Shown here in pieces: positions 8,208-17,887 of a stretch of 64,000 nt of DNA. The first letter of the stretch is position 1. Each line of letters opens with the position of its first letter. The notes beneath the pieces were generated by a model. That model did not search any database, had not been told where the DNA came from, and worked only from the letters and a program-made list of their open reading frames with translations. The translations under genes were made by a program, and so were the position numbers. Source of the DNA: an uncultured Fibrobacter sp. (GTDB taxonomy: Bacteria > Fibrobacterota > Fibrobacteria > Fibrobacterales > Fibrobacteraceae); contig CAKUWY010000007.1 of the NCBI GenBank assembly GCA_934699585.1, positions 1 through 64,000 on the forward strand. The letters are read 5' to 3'.

Positions 8208-11200
8208 TTGAAGAATCGAACTTCGACATTCCTTAGGCCCGCCGTAATCACGACGGCGATTGTGGGTGCATTGGCTCTTTGCACCTGGTTGTCGGACTAT
8301 TTGCTGGACGTGATCCTGTCTAGCCCTCACAGCTTCGGATCCTTAGAAATTTCCCCCCACGGGCATCGCCAAGACGGTTATCTGACCCACCACTGGGACT
8401 CTATCGCTATCAAAACTGGTGAAAACACCTTTATCCTGAGGAACACGGACCTGGACATCACCCTGTTCCAGGAGAACCGAAACATCCAGCTGCAGGCCGG
8501 CGAGGTCAATGTCAACATATCTTCTGCAGGACCGCCCAAGGAAAAGAATGTCGAAACAGACAGCTCGCCGCCATCCCTACCGGAACAGGTAAAATTCTAC
8601 GTGCCGGTGAATATCGGTGTCGGAAAACTTACTGTAGATGTGGACTCCAGCAAACACTGGGAGGCCAAGGACATTTCCCTAAAGAGCGAGGGCTCCACCA
8701 AGGCCCGGTTTAGCGCTGATAGCATCAAGGGCGATTTCGTGAAACACCCGGCCAAGGTCGGCGTGTCCCTGGATTTCAAGTCCGATCAAATCAAGATGAA
8801 GGGTAAGGTGGTTGCCGGCCCCGATTCCATTGCCGTTGACGCCACCACCTCCAAGAAGAACTTGGCTGCCATATCCACTACGACCTCCTTAGACGTCAAG
8901 AAGGTCGAAGATTGGCTACCCGTCAAGATTCCCAAGGGTGCCCCCACCATCGGCAAGCTCCACGTGCAGACCAAGGCGAGCCTACATCCGAAGACGGGCA
9001 AACCCAACTACGACGTTACCATCAAGACCCGCATCGGTGAATTCTGGCCACTGATGCCGCTAAACGCCACTATACACGTCAAAGGGGACCAAAAGCGATT
9101 CCATTCCGACGTATTACTGAAAAATGACGAAGGTGGAACCATACATCTTACTGCCGATATGGACACGAAACTCAACGGTACCGCTTCGGGAAAAGTGGAG
9201 AAGATGAGTGCGCTGTTCGGTCCGCAGATGATGCCCCTGGACATGACCATCCATTCCGCCGAAAAGAAGGGCAACAAGATAACGGCAAAAGTGGAGACCC
9301 GACAAGGCTCCGTGGTCGAAGCAAATATCGATCTGGACAGCGACATTCCCGTCACCTACACAGGCGACATGTCGCCACTTGAACCTTGGGCTCTGGACTG
9401 GACTAAGGGAGAACTCGTTCTCAAGGACAGGTTTAAAGTTTACGGCACTGTTTTCGACGGAAAGACCCGAATATTCGTCAAAATTCCGAACGTGGAATAC
9501 GCCTACCAGATGAAGGCGGATTCCTTACAGACGGTGCTGCTCATCGACAAGCACGGTATTGATTTTTCGAAAGGAATCATCTATACGCCCAAAGAAACTT
9601 TTGACTTTACTGGCGATGTTGTTTGGGACGAACCTGCTCCCCACACCTCCTGGAACGTAACCCAACGGCATGGCGGGAGCGCCAGGGCATACGTGACCAT
9701 CATGGATTCCATTACCATTGACGTCTCTGCCGACCAGGTAGAGATATCCACCATACCTTTTGCCAAGACGAAACTGAACGAAAAATTGAACGGCAAGGTG
9801 ACCGGCAGGTGGACACAGAACTTCGATACCAACGTAGGAAAAGCCGATGTCAGTATGGACGGGTACTTTGACCCCTACAACCTGAAGGGGAGCGTTTCTG
9901 CAAGACAGAACGGCGACACCATCTTTATTGACAAGGCAGAGGCCATACAAAGCCAGAACAAAGTTCAGGGCGAAGCCATATTCATCTTGCCCAACGATTC
10001 CAACCCAGATTTCAAGCCTACGGGAGTCCTACCCATACAGGTTGTCCACGCCTGGGCCGCATCTGAAAAATTCAACATTCCGCTACTGCTGGACCCAATC
10101 AATGACACCACATTCACCTCGGGCTTTATCAATGGTGACATCGCCTACGAAGAAAAAGTTGGATTGCAGGGAAATATCGAATTCACCGACATCGAGTTCA
10201 GTAAAATTCCACCATATCTTTTCAATATCAAAAAAATGAACCTCTTTGCCGAAGGTAGCAAGGTAGAACTGAACGCCTACTTAGGAATCGGGGGCGGCGG
10301 CTGGACCGGCACTACACAGGTTACCCTGGACAACGTGTTCAACGACAAACGACACCTGAGCCTTTCTCATAGTACCGACAACGGAGGAAACCTATGGGCC
10401 GAAGGATTCATCGACACCGCCTTGGTATTCACGGGAAACGTAAACATGAACGGTTCGTGGTTTATTCCAGGCACCGTCAGCGAAATCAAGAAAACTGATC
10501 TGCAGATTGCCCTCACCGCAAATATCCGGGAAGGAATAAATGGAATTACCGCCGATCTTCAGACGGACTCCACATTCTATCAGCCACCCAAGCTGAATTA
10601 TATGTTCCCATTGCGGGCCCGGGGACACCTGGAAAAAGGAATCTTAAACATTACCGAAGCATCTACCCAAAACGACAGTGCCGAAACCATTTCAGGAACA
10701 TTGCAGTTTGACCTGAACAAGATGCAGCTGCAAGGTATCGACCTACAGTCAGAAAAATACACCATCCACACAAAGCACCATACGCTACTTCTTGAAAACA
10801 TTTCCAGTCACATGGAAGACAACAATGACGCTCTCGTCATTTCTACAGAGCTGGCTTCCATCCAATACCTTTTCAACCATGAATCCTACGGTGATGCTGA
10901 AATCCTGGGTCAAGGTGACATCAAATTCGTCATACCTCATTCCATAGACGGCCTTATCAGGAACAAGAGTATCGAAGGTAACATCTCTATTGACAAAGCC
11001 GTTTACAAGAAAGATTTGGAAATTGAAGTAACGCCTAATTCCCTAGACAAGATTTTAGCCATGTTCAATAACGCCATAGCAAGACTGCGAAAGACGGAAA
11101 ACAAAGAGGCAAAGATTTCTGCAGCCAGTCCCATCAACCTATCTGTGCATGTGATGGACACGCAAAAGGATTCCATTGAAATTCTTTCACCCTTCGCCGC

Positions 11201-12116
11201 ATTCCCCTTTACCTTTGACATTTGGGTTTTGGGCAACACCAACAGGCCGCTACTTCGCGGTGATTTCACCAACGCCAACGCAGGATTCATCGGCGTCAAG
11301 GATGTCTATAACTTCGACTTGAACTATTTCCGAATCAGCTGGGCCGATGTACCCTGGCAAAAAGGCGTCATCGATGTTTCCAGTTCACAAGAACTGCCAT
11401 ACTGTACTGAAACAGACGACAACCAAAACGAAACATGCCCTATCAATCTTGACATCCAAGGTACTCTAACCAATCCGATTGCCACGCCTAATTCAAACTG
11501 CGGCCGAGAGTCCAGCGCTGCCGCAATTTACTACAATATATTCCTGGGCTGTATTGCAGATGATACCGATGAAAATACGGACTGGAACAAACTTGCAGGA
11601 AAGGCTATTGGAAAATTCCTTTCATCTACCGCCAACAGGACTCTTGGCGGTGAATACATCGGCGATATTGACATGAAGGTGATGCTCTTCAACAGCAACA
11701 CGACCAATGAAAGGGATTCAAGCTACTTCAAAGTTCCCGTTTCTCTTGATCGATGGGTCAAAGACCTAAGCTTGATCTTCGGATATACACAAGACCAGAG
11801 CGAAAACCCCACATACGATCAGGCACTGCAATTCGGCGTAAACTACACCCTCCCTGTATTCCGCGAAAAAGAATATTCTCACAAGAACCACATCAACCCC
11901 ACCCTATCTTTAAGCGGTCTGCTGGTATCGAAGCAGTACTTGACCAATACCGGTACTGAAGGCAACGAGAACCGCATTGAAAAGAATGTGGGTATCAACT
12001 ACACCTACAGGTTCTGGAATCCTTGTCTTTTGGGCGTTGGACACTGTGAATCCTACGAACCGCCTGTTGAAAAAGATTTCGAAAAAGAAAAATCCAAAAC
12101 AGGGGCAAAGCCATGA
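8208..12116 (+). CDS. tamB: TamB-like translocation and assembly module protein
   Basis: The 1302-residue protein is close in size to the usual TamB (about 1260). An N-terminal membrane anchor (about residues 12-35) is followed by a very long beta-rich, repeat-like periplasmic region and a TamB/DUF490 C-terminal domain (about 950-1290). TamB proteins bridge the periplasm and work with an Omp85 partner in outer-membrane biogenesis or lipid transfer. The partner gene overlaps its end by ATGA. The start is TTG at 8208: an in-frame stop immediately precedes it and no ATG lies before the anchor. No ribosome site is visible. Confidence 0.85.
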   Translation: MKNRTSTFLRPAVITTAIVGALALCTWLSDYLLDVILSSPHSFGSLEISPHGHRQDGYLTHHWDSIAIKTGENTFILRNTDLDITLFQENRNIQLQAGEVNVNISSAGPPKEKNVETDSSPPSLPEQVKFYVPVNIGVGKLTVDVDSSKHWEAKDISLKSEGSTKARFSADSIKGDFVKHPAKVGVSLDFKSDQIKMKGKVVAGPDSIAVDATTSKKNLAAISTTTSLDVKKVEDWLPVKIPKGAPTIGKLHVQTKASLHPKTGKPNYDVTIKTRIGEFWPLMPLNATIHVKGDQKRFHSDVLLKNDEGGTIHLTADMDTKLNGTASGKVEKMSALFGPQMMPLDMTIHSAEKKGNKITAKVETRQGSVVEANIDLDSDIPVTYTGDMSPLEPWALDWTKGELVLKDRFKVYGTVFDGKTRIFVKIPNVEYAYQMKADSLQTVLLIDKHGIDFSKGIIYTPKETFDFTGDVVWDEPAPHTSWNVTQRHGGSARAYVTIMDSITIDVSADQVEISTIPFAKTKLNEKLNGKVTGRWTQNFDTNVGKADVSMDGYFDPYNLKGSVSARQNGDTIFIDKAEAIQSQNKVQGEAIFILPNDSNPDFKPTGVLPIQVVHAWAASEKFNIPLLLDPINDTTFTSGFINGDIAYEEKVGLQGNIEFTDIEFSKIPPYLFNIKKMNLFAEGSKVELNAYLGIGGGGWTGTTQVTLDNVFNDKRHLSLSHSTDNGGNLWAEGFIDTALVFTGNVNMNGSWFIPGTVSEIKKTDLQIALTANIREGINGITADLQTDSTFYQPPKLNYMFPLRARGHLEKGILNITEASTQNDSAETISGTLQFDLNKMQLQGIDLQSEKYTIHTKHHTLLLENISSHMEDNNDALVISTELASIQYLFNHESYGDAEILGQGDIKFVIPHSIDGLIRNKSIEGNISIDKAVYKKDLEIEVTPNSLDKILAMFNNAIARLRKTENKEAKISAASPINLSVHVMDTQKDSIEILSPFAAFPFTFDIWVLGNTNRPLLRGDFTNANAGFIGVKDVYNFDLNYFRISWADVPWQKGVIDVSSSQELPYCTETDDNQNETCPINLDIQGTLTNPIATPNSNCGRESSAAAIYYNIFLGCIADDTDENTDWNKLAGKAIGKFLSSTANRTLGGEYIGDIDMKVMLFNSNTTNERDSSYFKVPVSLDRWVKDLSLIFGYTQDQSENPTYDQALQFGVNYTLPVFREKEYSHKNHINPTLSLSGLLVSKQYLTNTGTEGNENRIEKNVGINYTYRFWNPCLLGVGHCESYEPPVEKDFEKEKSKTGAKP

Positions 12117-14008
12117 AAAAGATTCTAGCGATTCTCTTTGCCCTTGCATGCACAATTTGGGCCAACGAAGGAGATAAACACCCCTGGTACATGAACTTTG
12201 ACGGAAACCAGGTGTTCTCCAGCTACCAGCTAGAGGAGCAGTTGGATATTCCAGAAGAATTCGGGAAGCTGGACACCACAAAACAAGATTTCATGATGAG
12301 GCTTTCCCTCGAAAACGTTCGAGCCCTGTACTACTCCAAAGGTTACTTCAGCCTAGATATCAAGATGGATATCAAGCGCGAATACCTAGCCGCAGACAGC
12401 ATTCAAAGCGGATACCTCTTCACTTTAGACGAAGGAGAGCGTTACCGGTTCGCAGGGACTCTTCTAAAAATGCCACAGACCGATAGCGTTGAAATAGATA
12501 CGTCTTCACTAAAAACCTCTCACGACAGAGTATTTGAAGACAACGATATTTCAGAGGACCTGCAATATATACAAACGGCTTTTCGCAAGGCAGGATACCT
12601 ACATGTCTATCTGGACCACCTAGAAAAAATCGATACGGTCGCAAAGAAAATCTATGTGGAAATTACCGTTCAGCCCGGTGCAAAGGTGATTATGGGAAAC
12701 ATCATGAGTTCCGCCAAGAGAGTCGCCGACCGTGGCGAAAGAAACGCTCCTCAAGAAGAAGGACTCACCGACACCGCGTGGCTATCTTCCCTATGGAAAA
12801 TCCCCCAAGGCGAAACCATCGACGGTAAACAATACAACACATTCAAAAACAAGCTTTTTTCAACACAGATGTTCACCCAGATAAAAATGAATGACTCCTT
12901 GCGTGAAGACGGCCTTTCTGACGTACACTTAGACGTAACAGAACGTGTACCCGGCGAAGCCCGTTACGGATTCTTCTACGAAGAAATCTACGGATTTGGC
13001 GCCCAGGCCTATGCCAAACACAAGAACTTCATTGGACACTTCCATGAATTTTCCACTGGCGGGCAAATTGCACAGCACAAGCAGGAATTTTCCGTTGGTT
13101 ACGCAAATCCCCTCCTGTTCGGAACATCTTTCTCGTTTATCCCTACCGCCATCCGTTTCGACGACCGCCTTAGTTTCAACCACGAAAAAATCAACCCGCC
13201 CGCCTACCCGGACAGTATTGAAGAACGTTACGAAGTTATCAACCGCGCGGACCTGACATTCGGCATTACCAACCATATCCGTTTCCGTGGGACTATCGAT
13301 TCCCGTTATGTAAAAAGAAACGAAGACCAGCTGCTAAAGCAAAAGCAGGAAATCGCCCTGACCTTTGATTTTACCGATGACTATTTTAATCCCACCAAGG
13401 GAATACGCCTAGCGCCTACGTTCGGTATGGGTCTCAACCTAACTGCTTCCCTTGACAATCCCACCATGATCGGCAATCCCTATACCTATTCCGAAGGTAC
13501 TGTTAATCTGTACCATCCCTTGTTCTGGACATTCTATGGAGCGGTAAGCGGAAGCGTGGGCAAGTTCTTTGATTCTGCCCTAGAAGACGATGCCCGCGTA
13601 TTCTACCAGGGAGGATCTCGTTCTGTTCGTGGCTACCGGTTCAGGAGCATCTATGCTAGTTACACCGACACGGTTACCGCAAAAGATGGAACGCAGAAAG
13701 AGCGTATCAACACCGGTCTCACACCATTCTACTACCGTTTCAATCAGGAGCTCCGCTGGAAAATTCCAATCAAGAGCTGGAGTCGCTGGCAAATCGTGCA
13801 GTTCTTCGACTGGGCAAAAGTCATGGACGAAGAAAGCAACCTCTATATCGAAGAATCCGATGCCAGTTTCGGCCTTGGAATTCGCTACCACTGGCAGTTC
13901 CTGACATTCCGCCTGGATTACGCCATCAACAAGAAGATGAAGAACCTGGGGCAGTGGGAAAACTTCGCCTGGAGCCGGTTCGCTTTCGACCTATCTCAGG
14001 CGTTCTGA
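12113..14008 (+). CDS. tamA: Omp85-family outer-membrane protein (TamA/BamA-like)
   Basis: The 631-residue protein has a signal peptide (1-17), POTRA-like segments to about residue 270, and a 16-strand-type beta-barrel ending in Phe. The L6 hallmark is present as GGSRSVRGYRFRS, with the VRGY motif. It starts inside the tamB stop (ATGA), so translation is coupled and the two proteins should act together in outer-membrane protein or lipid assembly. TamA is favoured over BamA because of the tamB neighbour and the small number of POTRA domains. Confidence 0.85.
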   Translation: MKKILAILFALACTIWANEGDKHPWYMNFDGNQVFSSYQLEEQLDIPEEFGKLDTTKQDFMMRLSLENVRALYYSKGYFSLDIKMDIKREYLAADSIQSGYLFTLDEGERYRFAGTLLKMPQTDSVEIDTSSLKTSHDRVFEDNDISEDLQYIQTAFRKAGYLHVYLDHLEKIDTVAKKIYVEITVQPGAKVIMGNIMSSAKRVADRGERNAPQEEGLTDTAWLSSLWKIPQGETIDGKQYNTFKNKLFSTQMFTQIKMNDSLREDGLSDVHLDVTERVPGEARYGFFYEEIYGFGAQAYAKHKNFIGHFHEFSTGGQIAQHKQEFSVGYANPLLFGTSFSFIPTAIRFDDRLSFNHEKINPPAYPDSIEERYEVINRADLTFGITNHIRFRGTIDSRYVKRNEDQLLKQKQEIALTFDFTDDYFNPTKGIRLAPTFGMGLNLTASLDNPTMIGNPYTYSEGTVNLYHPLFWTFYGAVSGSVGKFFDSALEDDARVFYQGGSRSVRGYRFRSIYASYTDTVTAKDGTQKERINTGLTPFYYRFNQELRWKIPIKSWSRWQIVQFFDWAKVMDEESNLYIEESDASFGLGIRYHWQFLTFRLDYAINKKMKNLGQWENFAWSRFAFDLSQAF

Positions 14009-14016
14009 TGTAGCGA

Positions 14017-14856
14017 TTAGTGAGAAATGGCTTCGCGGTATATGTCCGAAAGGGACATTCCCCGTTTTTTCAATTGGTCGACAGGGATCCTCGCCGATAA
14101 AAGAGCCGCTCGCAAAGCTCCTTCGTCTATTTGAGACTGTACCTCGATTTCAAAACGTGCGGTTTTCCCTTCTTGCTTTTGAAATTCATCCTGTAGATTT
14201 CCGGAGCGCAGTACCAAGCCCTTATCGATGATGGCATAATCCGTCGCTTCGGTTTCCATTTCCGCCAAAATATGGGAACATACGATGGCCGTGCCGCCCA
14301 ATTCCTTGCGCCAGTCACCTATATAGTTCCACACCTGTTCACGGGATTCTGGATCCAGGTTGGCCACGGGTTCGTCGAGAATCAAAATTTTAGGCCTATG
14401 TACAAGGGCTCTTGCAATTTGCAGTTTCTGCTTGTTGCCAAGGGACAACTGGGACAGTTTGATGTCCAGGGACGGTCCGCTTATTTTTTTTAAGACTTCC
14501 CTTCCTCGTAAAACAGCCTCGCCCCTTTCAATCCCGTAAAATCCGGCAAAATAGCTGAGGTATTCAGCCACGGTCAGGCGTGGGTAAACACCTGGATTTT
14601 CCAAAAGTACGCCAAACTTGTTTGAATCCAAGAACCCCTTGCCGTTTTGATAGGCCGACGCTATTTTCAACGTTCCAGTGTAATGAGGCAGCCTGCCGCA
14701 CAAAAGCCGCATAAGGGTCGTCTTGCCCGCACCATTTGGGCCAAGGAGTGCAAAAAAAGAACCTTCCTCTATTTCCAGGGACAAGTCTTTTAACGCAAAG
14801 CTCTCGGACTTTGGATACTTAAAGTTCAACCCCTTTATAGAAACAAGACTAGACAT
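14017..14856 (-). CDS. ABC transporter ATP-binding protein
   Basis: The 279-residue ABC-2 type ATPase has Walker A GPNGAGKTT (about residues 39-47), signature LSLGNKQKLQIARAL, Walker B ILILDEPVANLD and a C-terminal extension. It would power an exporter, but no permease gene is adjacent: the upstream gene is a small soluble protein (TAATG overlap) and tamA converges on the other side. The signature has LSLGN in place of LSGGQ, which is common in CcmA/NatA-like ATPases. The substrate is unknown. Confidence 0.85.
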   Translation of the reverse strand: MSSLVSIKGLNFKYPKSESFALKDLSLEIEEGSFFALLGPNGAGKTTLMRLLCGRLPHYTGTLKIASAYQNGKGFLDSNKFGVLLENPGVYPRLTVAEYLSYFAGFYGIERGEAVLRGREVLKKISGPSLDIKLSQLSLGNKQKLQIARALVHRPKILILDEPVANLDPESREQVWNYIGDWRKELGGTAIVCSHILAEMETEATDYAIIDKGLVLRSGNLQDEFQKQEGKTARFEIEVQSQIDEGALRAALLSARIPVDQLKKRGMSLSDIYREAISH

Positions 14857-15080
14857 TAATCATTCTCAACAGGGAACAGTTCTTCACGACGAAATGCCTT
14901 TTCAGGATTAACCAGACGGTTGAGCGCCTCGGTAAGCAAGTCCTGGGTGTGGCGCGGAACCGGCTTTTTCCCGAGCCTCGCCTTCTGCACCATCTTGTGG
15001 TTCAGGTTTCCTGGCAACTGTTCAACCACGTTGTGATTGGTCCAGTTCCCAGCTGAAAGAATTTCGTCAATCTTCGTCAT
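14856..15080 (-). CDS. small protein of unknown function upstream of ABC ATPase
   Basis: A 74-residue soluble, basic protein (MTKIDEILSAGNW...) ends by overlapping the start of the ABC ATPase, so the two are translationally coupled. I do not recognise the family. ATG at 15080 is preferred over a GTG two codons upstream. A strong intrinsic terminator of the preceding OmpA gene lies just upstream, so this pair needs its own promoter or readthrough. Confidence 0.55.
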   Translation of the reverse strand: MTKIDEILSAGNWTNHNVVEQLPGNLNHKMVQKARLGKKPVPRHTQDLLTEALNRLVNPEKAFRREELFPVEND

Positions 15081-15093
15081 ACCCACAAATTAG

Positions 15094-15124
15094 AAAAAGC
15101 CCGGGGAATCAACCCCGGGCTTTT
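15094..15124 (-). terminator. intrinsic terminator after the OmpA-family gene
   Basis: The stem AAGCCCGGGG pairs across a short loop with CCCCGGGCTT, with T-runs on both sides. It is 20 bp after the OmpA-family stop on the minus strand, and the A-rich other side could also let it work in reverse. Confidence 0.85.
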
Positions 15125-15144
15125 CAAAGATTCAGTAAGAGACC

Positions 15145-17727
15145 TTATTCCGTGAAGGTGGCCACGCACTTGGTACCGTCGTCATCCGGTGTCACGTAGT
15201 GCATTTCGATACGGCGGTTCTCTTCACGACCGTCAGCCGTCTTGTTGTCGGCCACCGGAGCACTATCGCCGCAACCCACGGCCTTGATACGACTCTTGTT
15301 CACACCAGACTTGATGAGGAGGTTCATCACCGCCTTGGCACGGTCAAGAGACAGTTTCTGGTTCTTGGCGGACTTACCCACGTTATCGGTATGACCCTGG
15401 ATAACGATGTTCAAATCCTTGTAGCGGTCTTCGGTGGTGAGCTTCTTAGCCACGCCCTTCAGCACCGTCTTGGCATTGGATTCGAGAGTAGCCTTGCCGC
15501 TCTTGAAGGTCACACCCGTAAGCTTTTCAGGAGCCTGGACCGGGCAACCATGGCCATCGGCACCGGGTTCATCCGGGCAACGGTCGATACCCTTACAGAC
15601 ATTTTCGAACTGCTTCTGGAGCTTCTTCGTAGCAACCCATTCAGAGCATGCTCCGTCACCATCCGGGTCAGGATCGTCATCGAAGGGGCAACCCTTGTTC
15701 CAAGCAGGGCCGTTTTCGGTGGGGCAGCGGTCCGGAGTCTTGGTGGGGCAGATATCCTTGAACTGATCGTGCATGGACTTCTCGAAGACCCAGGAGGCGC
15801 AGAGAGAGTCACCGTCGACATCCGGATTATCCATGGGGCATCCCTTCGCCCATTCAGGACCAGCTTCTGTCGGGCACTGGTCAATACCCTTACAGATGTC
15901 GTCGAACTGATCCAGCATCTTCTTCTCGGATACCCAGGCGTCGCAGAGTCCGTCACCATCGGTATCGGGTTCACCCAGCGGGCAGCCCTCGTTATTTGCC
16001 GGACCAGACTCGGTCGGGCACTTGTCAATACCCTTACAAGACTTTTCGATAAACCACTTCTTGGCGATTTCCTGGTCTTCGGCAGCCTTTTCGAAGTAGT
16101 AACCCATCTTCTTTTCGGTGACCCACGGGTCGCAAATTCCGTCGCCATCGATATCGGGATCTTCCCACGGGCAACCCTTATTGGCCTTAGTTCCCGCTTC
16201 ACCCGGACACATATCGTAGCCGGCACAAGTCTTTGCGAACTTACTTGCCATACCCTCGTCGGTAACCCACGGAGAGCACATACCGTCACCATCCGGGTCG
16301 GGTTCCTTGGTCTTACAACCGTTGAACTCAATCGGGCCAGGCTGAGTCGGGCATTCATCGATACCGTCACAAATATCCTTGAACTTCTTGGTCATCTTCT
16401 TCTGGGATACCCACGGGTCACAGACGCCGTCCTGGTCTGGATCGGGGTCATCCAGTTCGCAACCATTTTCACCTTCACCCGGCTCATTGGGGCATTCGTC
16501 AACGCCTTCGCAAACATCGGCAAACTCATCTTCAAAGCCTTTCTCGGCAACCCAAGAATCGCAAACGCCATCTTCGTCGGAGTCCGGGTTACCCAACGGG
16601 CATCCCTGGTTCAAACGATGTCCACGATCATCGGGGCACTTATCTTCATTATCAGTCACGCCATCACCGTCACGGTCCTGCGGAAGCAGGAATCCGCTCC
16701 AGGTAATACCACCATAAACGGTATATTCGGGATTCACACGAGCAGCAGAAAGCTGGACTCCGTTAGGACGGTCTTCAGACTTCCAAGTCTTCAGGTTGGA
16801 CAGTTTTGTATCCCCGCCCAAATAGTAAGACGCACCGACATGAATATCCAGTCCAACAGGGGTATGGAAAACCAGGGCTCCAGTCAGCTGCTGCAACTCA
16901 AGGTTTTCTTCAGCTCCGGCGTTATACGTGAACTTGTCCATCTCTATATCCATGAAGTATTCAGCAAAGATAGAGAGGAAATCCACAAAATAATATTCAG
17001 CAGCAGCACTGACGAAGGGGACATTCATAAAGACGTCGCCCTCGCTGCTGGTATAGCGATAACCGCCGTTCACGTGGATCAAGAACGGAATGCCATCACC
17101 ACCATCCAGCTTGCTAAAGTCTGCCGTTGCGGCAAGACCGAACTTCATGGTCGTAGAATTGGACCCAAAAGCTTGACCTTCACCTGTTTCCTTGTTGATA
17201 TATTCCAGTTCACGGACCCAAAGACCCTGCTTGTTCTGGTCGGCAGTAGGGAATGCCGCTCCCAAGAACACAGCTACGTCCATAGGCTGATCTTCGGGCA
17301 AGGGGAACCGAATCTTCAAGTCACCCTTCACATTACCAAGACCGCCCGTTTTGCGACCGTCATCATTTACCGCGTTGCCGAACTGGTCAACAGTCGGAAG
17401 GTTAAAGTTGTCGTAATAGACAGGAATCGCGACACCCACGTCAAAATAATGCCAGATACCGAGGGCAAAGCCCACATTGGCACTCAATGCGGTGAACTTG
17501 GAAACTTCACCCCACCCTGAGCCATTGGCTCCTCTCGCTCCGTTCAGGTTGTTGTAGCCATCGGCATAGTCCATGAGGGCGAAGAACGCCAGTTTGGAAT
17601 GTCCGAGAGACTGACCAGACTGGGTCTTGTTCACACCGACAAAACCTTCCTTGTTCAATGTCTGTGGGTGGGCTGCAAGGGCTCCTACAGCAAGAGCCAG
17701 GGCCAATCCCGCAATTACTCGTTTCAT
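15145..17727 (-). CDS. OmpA-family outer-membrane protein with extended thrombospondin-3-like repeats
   Basis: The 860-residue protein has a signal peptide (1-19), a beta-barrel-like N-terminal domain (about 25-350), a calcium-binding type repeat region (about 355-730) and an OmpA C-terminal peptidoglycan-binding domain (about 735-850, with the core GHTDNVG and LSLDRAKAV). The repeat region starts with one plain DRDGDGVTDNEDKCP unit. Seven units of about 47 residues then follow, each with DPD-DGDG-C-D-WV, a helix-like EKKM...F segment, then C-GID-CP and GCP, so Cys and Trp are conserved. It should link the outer membrane to peptidoglycan. A strong ribosome site (AAGGAG) precedes ATG at 17727. 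The promoter overlaps a palindrome. Confidence 0.88.
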   Translation of the reverse strand: MKRVIAGLALALAVGALAAHPQTLNKEGFVGVNKTQSGQSLGHSKLAFFALMDYADGYNNLNGARGANGSGWGEVSKFTALSANVGFALGIWHYFDVGVAIPVYYDNFNLPTVDQFGNAVNDDGRKTGGLGNVKGDLKIRFPLPEDQPMDVAVFLGAAFPTADQNKQGLWVRELEYINKETGEGQAFGSNSTTMKFGLAATADFSKLDGGDGIPFLIHVNGGYRYTSSEGDVFMNVPFVSAAAEYYFVDFLSIFAEYFMDIEMDKFTYNAGAEENLELQQLTGALVFHTPVGLDIHVGASYYLGGDTKLSNLKTWKSEDRPNGVQLSAARVNPEYTVYGGITWSGFLLPQDRDGDGVTDNEDKCPDDRGHRLNQGCPLGNPDSDEDGVCDSWVAEKGFEDEFADVCEGVDECPNEPGEGENGCELDDPDPDQDGVCDPWVSQKKMTKKFKDICDGIDECPTQPGPIEFNGCKTKEPDPDGDGMCSPWVTDEGMASKFAKTCAGYDMCPGEAGTKANKGCPWEDPDIDGDGICDPWVTEKKMGYYFEKAAEDQEIAKKWFIEKSCKGIDKCPTESGPANNEGCPLGEPDTDGDGLCDAWVSEKKMLDQFDDICKGIDQCPTEAGPEWAKGCPMDNPDVDGDSLCASWVFEKSMHDQFKDICPTKTPDRCPTENGPAWNKGCPFDDDPDPDGDGACSEWVATKKLQKQFENVCKGIDRCPDEPGADGHGCPVQAPEKLTGVTFKSGKATLESNAKTVLKGVAKKLTTEDRYKDLNIVIQGHTDNVGKSAKNQKLSLDRAKAVMNLLIKSGVNKSRIKAVGCGDSAPVADNKTADGREENRRIEMHYVTPDDDGTKCVATFTE

Positions 17728-17768
17728 AGAGTCTCCTTAATGAGGGTAATTCCCAATACTTTCGCTAA

Positions 17769-17807
17769 AATATAGCTTTTACAAGCCGTTATTCCATATT
17801 GGAATAG
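17769..17807 (-). promoter_or_regulatory. OmpA gene promoter with overlapping 19-bp palindrome
   Basis: On the minus strand TATATT (17769-17774) is preceded by 17 bp and a weak -35, ATGGAA. That hexamer lies inside the palindrome CTATTCCAATATGGAATAA (17789-17807). A factor bound there could replace or block the -35 contact. A near-identical palindrome occurs at 45555-45573. Confidence 0.5.
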
Positions 17808-17887
17808 GCAAAATGAGACAAATAGCACACAATTCATCCACTTTTTTCGCTTTGTTTACGAAAAATTACAGTGTTTTTCCGTTTTTT

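Noticed and set aside
14017..15080. Complete ABC transporter operon
   Set aside because: Only an ATPase and a small soluble protein are present; no membrane permease is encoded nearby.
15199..17520. Very long open frame on the plus strand opposite the OmpA-family gene (and a similar one at 25390-27711 opposite uvrA)
   Set aside because: They mirror real genes with strong codon bias and repeats; translations show no family motifs, no ribosome sites, and the minus-strand genes are certain.
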